This document shows positions 60,872-64,000 of a stretch of 64,000 nucleotides of DNA, piece after piece. Source of the stretch: Mycoplasmatota bacterium (GTDB lineage Bacteria; Bacillota_I; Bacilli_A; Haloplasmatales; Haloplasmataceae); NCBI GenBank assembly GCA_018394295.1, contig CP074573.1:2587684-2651683 (forward strand). The letters run 5' to 3'. The position numbers and the translations under genes are program-made. The notes under the pieces are model-generated. The model ran no database searches and was not told where the DNA came from. It saw only the letters and a program-made list of their open reading frames with translations. Each line of letters opens with the position of its first letter. Positions within the stretch are counted from its first letter, which is position 1.

Positions 60872-61786
60872 ATGACAACTTTAGAAATAATTTTAATAAT
60901 TGTATTAGTAATAGTAGTGCTTTTTGAAATTATCTGCGAATATCTTCTTTCTCAAGTTATAACTAGAAAGTTATACAACGAAAAAAAACTATTAGATTAT
61001 GAGATTAATAGTGGGTTACTAAATGAAGACTTCTATAATAAATTTGAAAAAGAAGAAATATGGTTTAAAACAGAAGATGGTTTAAATCAAAGAGGAATTT
61101 ATATCAAAAATGATAGTAATTCCAATAAAACAATAATTATTGTTCACGGGATAACAGTAAGTATAACTACTTCCATTAAATATATGAGAATGTTTTATGA
61201 TCGGGGATTTAATGTTCTTATGTATGATCAAAGAAGACATGGTATGAGTGAAGGAAAGTATTCAACTTTTGGATTTTATGAGAAACAAGATTTAGATTTA
61301 TGGGTGAATTGGGTAGTTGATAAAAATGGTGCTGATAGTATTATAGGCCTTCATGGAGAGTCTATGGGAGCTGCTACTGTATTACAATATGCAGGAATAA
61401 ATAAACATGTTGATTTTATTATCGCTGATTGTGGTTTTTCAAATATGATTGAACTTATGAAGTATCAAATTAAAAAAGCAACTAAACTACCATCTTTCCC
61501 AATTCTTAACAGAGTGACATTAAAAGCTAAAGTAAGAGCTAAGTTTAGATTTAAAGATATAAGTCCTATAGATGTAATTAAAGATTCAGATCTTCCAATA
61601 TTATTTATTCATGGTGATAAAGATACTTTTGTTCCTACTTTTATGAGTGAAGATATGTATAATGCAAAAAAGGGTAAAAAGAAACTATATATTGCTAAAG
61701 GTGCTGCACACGCACTTTCACTAGAAACTGATAAAGTACAATATGAAAAAATCGTTAATGAGTTTCTAGATGATGTTTTACAATAA
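60872..61786 (+). CDS. Membrane-anchored alpha/beta hydrolase
   Basis: 304-residue hydrolase with a single N-terminal helix (LEIILIIVLVIVVLFEIICEYLL), probably an anchor with the catalytic part in or facing the outside. The fold shows the oxyanion loop IIVHGITVS, MYDQRRHGMSEG, the nucleophile elbow GLHGESMGAATV (Ser in GESMG), the acid in ILFIHGDKDTFVP and the catalytic His in KGAAHALS. This matches the YqkD-type family of Firmicutes. The substrate is unknown, and acyl or lipid esters are plausible. It has an excellent ribosome site (GAGGAGG) and its own terminator. Confidence 0.87.
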   Translation: MTTLEIILIIVLVIVVLFEIICEYLLSQVITRKLYNEKKLLDYEINSGLLNEDFYNKFEKEEIWFKTEDGLNQRGIYIKNDSNSNKTIIIVHGITVSITTSIKYMRMFYDRGFNVLMYDQRRHGMSEGKYSTFGFYEKQDLDLWVNWVVDKNGADSIIGLHGESMGAATVLQYAGINKHVDFIIADCGFSNMIELMKYQIKKATKLPSFPILNRVTLKAKVRAKFRFKDISPIDVIKDSDLPILFIHGDKDTFVPTFMSEDMYNAKKGKKKLYIAKGAAHALSLETDKVQYEKIVNEFLDDVLQ

Positions 61787-61813
61787 AAACAATTAAATAA
61801 TTTAATGTATTAA

Positions 61814-61852
61814 AAATGCATTACCTAAACTTTTTTATTAGGTAATGCATTT
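61814..61852 (+). terminator. Terminator after the anchored hydrolase
   Basis: Perfect 15-bp stem AAATGCATTACCTAA and its complement, with a T-rich loop and tail. Confidence 0.88.
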
Positions 61853-61885
61853 ATTATACATTGATAATTTGATAAATATTTTATT

Positions 61886-62026
61886 TTATAACTCTAATTT
61901 CAGTTGTGAGGTTGGAACACCACTTAGAAATCCTAATTTATGATTAAAATATTCTACACTATTTCCTGATACTACCGACAAGCAAATCGCAGGATATTGA
62001 TTTTTACTTGCAATATCCAATACTAG
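61886..62026 (-). pseudogene. Acetyltransferase C-terminal remnant
   Basis: A 46-codon frame without start codon encodes DIASKNQYPAICLSVVSGN followed by SVEYFNHKLGF, the closing strand-helix pattern of a GNAT domain (compare N..A..LY.KLGF). A TAA lies directly before it, and no earlier domain part is found. It is a relic of a lost gene. Confidence 0.5.
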
Positions 62027-62311
62027 TTAAGTACTCTGTTTTTAAATATTCTATTTAGCTATTTAAAAATATTACGAAATTCTTAGGGTTTTTTTGCGAA
62101 GTTATATTTTTACAAAAACATTCTAATAAAAGTTATAAAGTTTTTTATGGAACATCTACATAGACACCAACTAGAAAAACATCGAAATAACTGATATAAT
62201 TAATACATAGTTAATCAACATAATATTTAAATTATGTTTTAAGGAAGTGTAACGATGATTTATAATCGTAGATTAAGGTCTCATTAACAATTTTAATATA
62301 AATAGAAAAGC
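62027..62311. other. Intergenic stretch upstream of the GNAT gene
   Basis: About 285 bp, AT-rich, no intact gene. The promoter of the following GNAT gene is expected here; GAGGTGA at 62312 is its ribosome site. Confidence 0.4.
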
Positions 62312-62323
62312 GAGGTGATTCAG

Positions 62324-62755
62324 TTGACAGATGAAATTATCATCCGTGCAATGGAAGAATCTGATTTAGAAGAAGCCCTTAAATTATGGATGATATCTTT
62401 TAATTCAGGGTTTTCATCAAATTTTGATACTAAAGAAATTCTAATAAAATATCTAAACAGAAATCCTAATTTGAGTTCTGTAGCATGTACACAGGATGGA
62501 AAAATAGTTGGTGCATTAATGTGTGGACATGATGGTAGAAGAGGTTCTATTTATCATACAGCAGTTTATAAGGAATACCGAAATAAAGGTATAGGAAGAA
62601 GGATGGAGCAGCGTTCTTTAGAAAAATTAAAAAGTATTGGTATAACCACAGGATTCTTGTTTATTAATATTAATAATCCTGGTTCAAAAGAGTTTTGGAA
62701 TTCCATCGGATGGTCGGTTATCCAAGACATAAAATACTTATACAAGGAGTTTTAG
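62324..62755 (+). CDS. GNAT-family acetyltransferase
   Basis: 143-residue acetyltransferase. The start is probably TTG 62324, because GAGGTGA (62312-62318) lies at the right distance; a GTG at 62315 would overlap that site. The fold shows IIIRAMEESDLEEALKLWMISFN, the beta4 strand YHTAVYKEY and the acetyl-CoA loop RNKGIGRRMEQ, then GFLFININNPGSKEFWNSIGWSVIQDI. This resembles small ribosomal-protein or amino-acid type GNATs. The substrate is unknown. It is a single gene. Confidence 0.82.
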   Translation: MTDEIIIRAMEESDLEEALKLWMISFNSGFSSNFDTKEILIKYLNRNPNLSSVACTQDGKIVGALMCGHDGRRGSIYHTAVYKEYRNKGIGRRMEQRSLEKLKSIGITTGFLFININNPGSKEFWNSIGWSVIQDIKYLYKEF

Positions 62756-63000
62756 TAAAACTAAAAACGAACCAATAGAGATTAATATTAGACTTTATAA
62801 ACCAAAACATCTCTAAACTTTTTAAATGAATGAGCAGAAACGGTTGGACAAAACTTAAGAATAAAAATGAAATCCTCGATATATAATACTTGAGAATTTT
62901 ATTTTTTAGGGTATATATTTGTCATCTTAAGATTGATAAAACTAATGACTATTTCTTGACATCAACTTTTAGTGATTTTAAGTTTCTTTGCTTACTCAAT

Positions 63001-64000
63001 TTAATCTAGTTTAAATGTTGGAGAACACTGAAAAGCAATCTCTTCTATTTTGTTTATTATACTAGTTAAGTTAATGAAGTCATAGTTACTTAATAAGATT
63101 ACCGAAACACCTTTATCTGGGTAAACTAAATATACTGATTTAAATCCAGGTAGACCTCCATCTTGATAAAAATACTCAATCTTATTATTTTTCTTTAACA
63201 TAATTTTCCCATAACCATAATAGAAATCTTCATAAACTTGACCATATTCTTTTAACAATTTTTCATTGTAAATTTCAGTTAAAATTTGACCTTTCATCAA
63301 CGCTCTCAACCATATAGTCAGATCCTCTACAGTAGAATATATGTTACCCGCCCCATTGAATACAGAAAAATCTTTCATTGTACAATTGATCATATTTCCA
63401 TTTACCATTGAGTAGCCATTAGCCTTATTTTTTAGAATCTTTTCATTTTTAAAACATCCTGTACTCATCATAGAAAGCTTTTTAAAAATAGCTTCTTTAA
63501 TAAAATCTTCATAAGTCTTATTAGAAACCTTCTCAATTATATAACTTAATAAACTATATCCCATATTAGAGTATTCAAACTTTTCTCCGGGCTCATTAAC
63601 TAGAGGTTTATATTTAAATTTATTTATATAATCATTTAAGGAATGTTTATCTTTAGTGTAAATAAAATATTCAGGATCTTTATATAATGGTGCTAAACCT
63701 GCTGTATGAGTTAATAACTGATGTATTGTAATCTTATTACTATTAGGATAATCTACAACATACTTGTTTATTGTATCATTCAGATCTAGTTTATTATCTT
63801 GGGCTAATAGCATGATTGCCATTGCAGTGATTGATTTAGTTATAGAAGCTATACAAAATTTAGTATCTAATTTGTTTGGTATATCAAAATCATGGTTTGC
63901 CATCCCATAACTTTCTTTTAAGATAACATGGTCACCTTGACCAACTAGAACTGTTCCACTGAACTCTTTTTTTTCTTCAAGTTCCTTAAAATATTCATTT
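63001..64000 (-). CDS. Serine hydrolase, beta-lactamase family (partial, 5' end missing)
   Basis: PBP-like serine hydrolase that continues beyond the window. The frame is open to base 64000, so the ATG at 63903 is internal: the sequence EEKKEFSGTVLVGQGDHVILKESYG before it is the usual start of this family. SxxK is SITK (FCIASITKSITAMAI) and YxN is YSN (KFEYSNMGYSLLSYI). QDGGLPGFKSVYLVYP takes the place of the KTG/HxG region. About 333 residues are present. It is related to the serine hydrolase at 27454 but not a close copy. Whether it has a signal peptide cannot be seen. Confidence 0.85.
   Translation of the reverse strand, partial: NEYFKELEEKKEFSGTVLVGQGDHVILKESYGMANHDFDIPNKLDTKFCIASITKSITAMAIMLLAQDNKLDLNDTINKYVVDYPNSNKITIHQLLTHTAGLAPLYKDPEYFIYTKDKHSLNDYINKFKYKPLVNEPGEKFEYSNMGYSLLSYIIEKVSNKTYEDFIKEAIFKKLSMMSTGCFKNEKILKNKANGYSMVNGNMINCTMKDFSVFNGAGNIYSTVEDLTIWLRALMKGQILTEIYNEKLLKEYGQVYEDFYYGYGKIMLKKNNKIEYFYQDGGLPGFKSVYLVYPDKGVSVILLSNYDFINLTSIINKIEEIAFQCSPTFKLD

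Noticed and set aside
1..64000. CRISPR array, tRNA or rRNA genes, prophage genes
   Set aside because: No regularly spaced repeats with spacers, no cloverleaf or rRNA-like conserved stretches and no phage structural or integrase genes were recognised while reading.

Overview
The window is strongly AT-rich, has short intergenic gaps, and carries clear AGGAGG-type ribosome binding sites and textbook sigma-A promoters (TTGACA, 17 nt, TATAAT). Protein families point to a low-GC Bacillota or Mollicutes-like lineage, for example the Haloplasma/Turicibacter/Izemoplasma neighbourhood. This is an inference from gene content. TGA works as a normal stop, so the organism does not use the Mycoplasma code. 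Surface proteins end in a bare membrane helix plus lysines with no LPXTG motif, which fits a lineage without ordinary sortase anchoring.

Region by region. 1-1905: metal or cofactor ABC uptake genes (permease, lipoprotein receptor, NTPase). 2057-6043: a stand-alone FeFe-hydrogenase-like protein and a UV-repair pair, uvsE and splB, with azoR. 6117-7250: a MarR regulator with a perfect operator, a 44-residue membrane peptide and a GNAT enzyme. 7300-13373: an accessory, decaying island of membrane proteins, a GLUG-repeat pseudogene, an IS3-family element, and two head-to-head genes (LytTR, transglutaminase) that have both lost their 5' ends. 14324-19521: an ABC exporter with its own two-component system and a tandem-repeat regulator site. 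19760-21188: a CsoR-type metal sensor and a transporter with a histidine-rich tail. 21287-22525: a 3'-truncated group II intron placed directly behind a terminator. 23139-24052: two dead genes. 24249-31147: tandem hydrolases, a WYL regulator, a serine hydrolase, GNATs and a divergent Fpg glycosylase, including a leader-peptide attenuator candidate.

31314-52217 is the main functional unit, a maltodextrin/starch system. A lipoprotein alpha-amylase, a membrane-anchored pullulanase and a surface starch-binding protein act outside the cell. MalEFG imports the products (the ATPase is not in this window). Neopullulanase, phosphorylase, a maltosyltransferase-like GH13 and an oligo-1,6-glucosidase act inside. 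A LacI-type regulator lies at one end, and five cre/LacI-type operators (14/14 to 12/14 matches to the consensus) are spread over the promoters.

52369-64000: dsdA, a nitroreductase behind a candidate attenuator RNA, a barnase/barstar pair in which barnase is a lipoprotein, a DUF5692-like membrane protein divergent from a GntR regulator with two matching operators, a TPR protein fused to an HExxH domain, two hydrolases and a GNAT. The most interesting items are the two attenuator-like leaders (29511-29692 and 54494-54770), the hairpin between the ribosome site and start codon of the LacI gene (32288-32317), the lipoprotein barnase, and the TPR-HEGQH protein.
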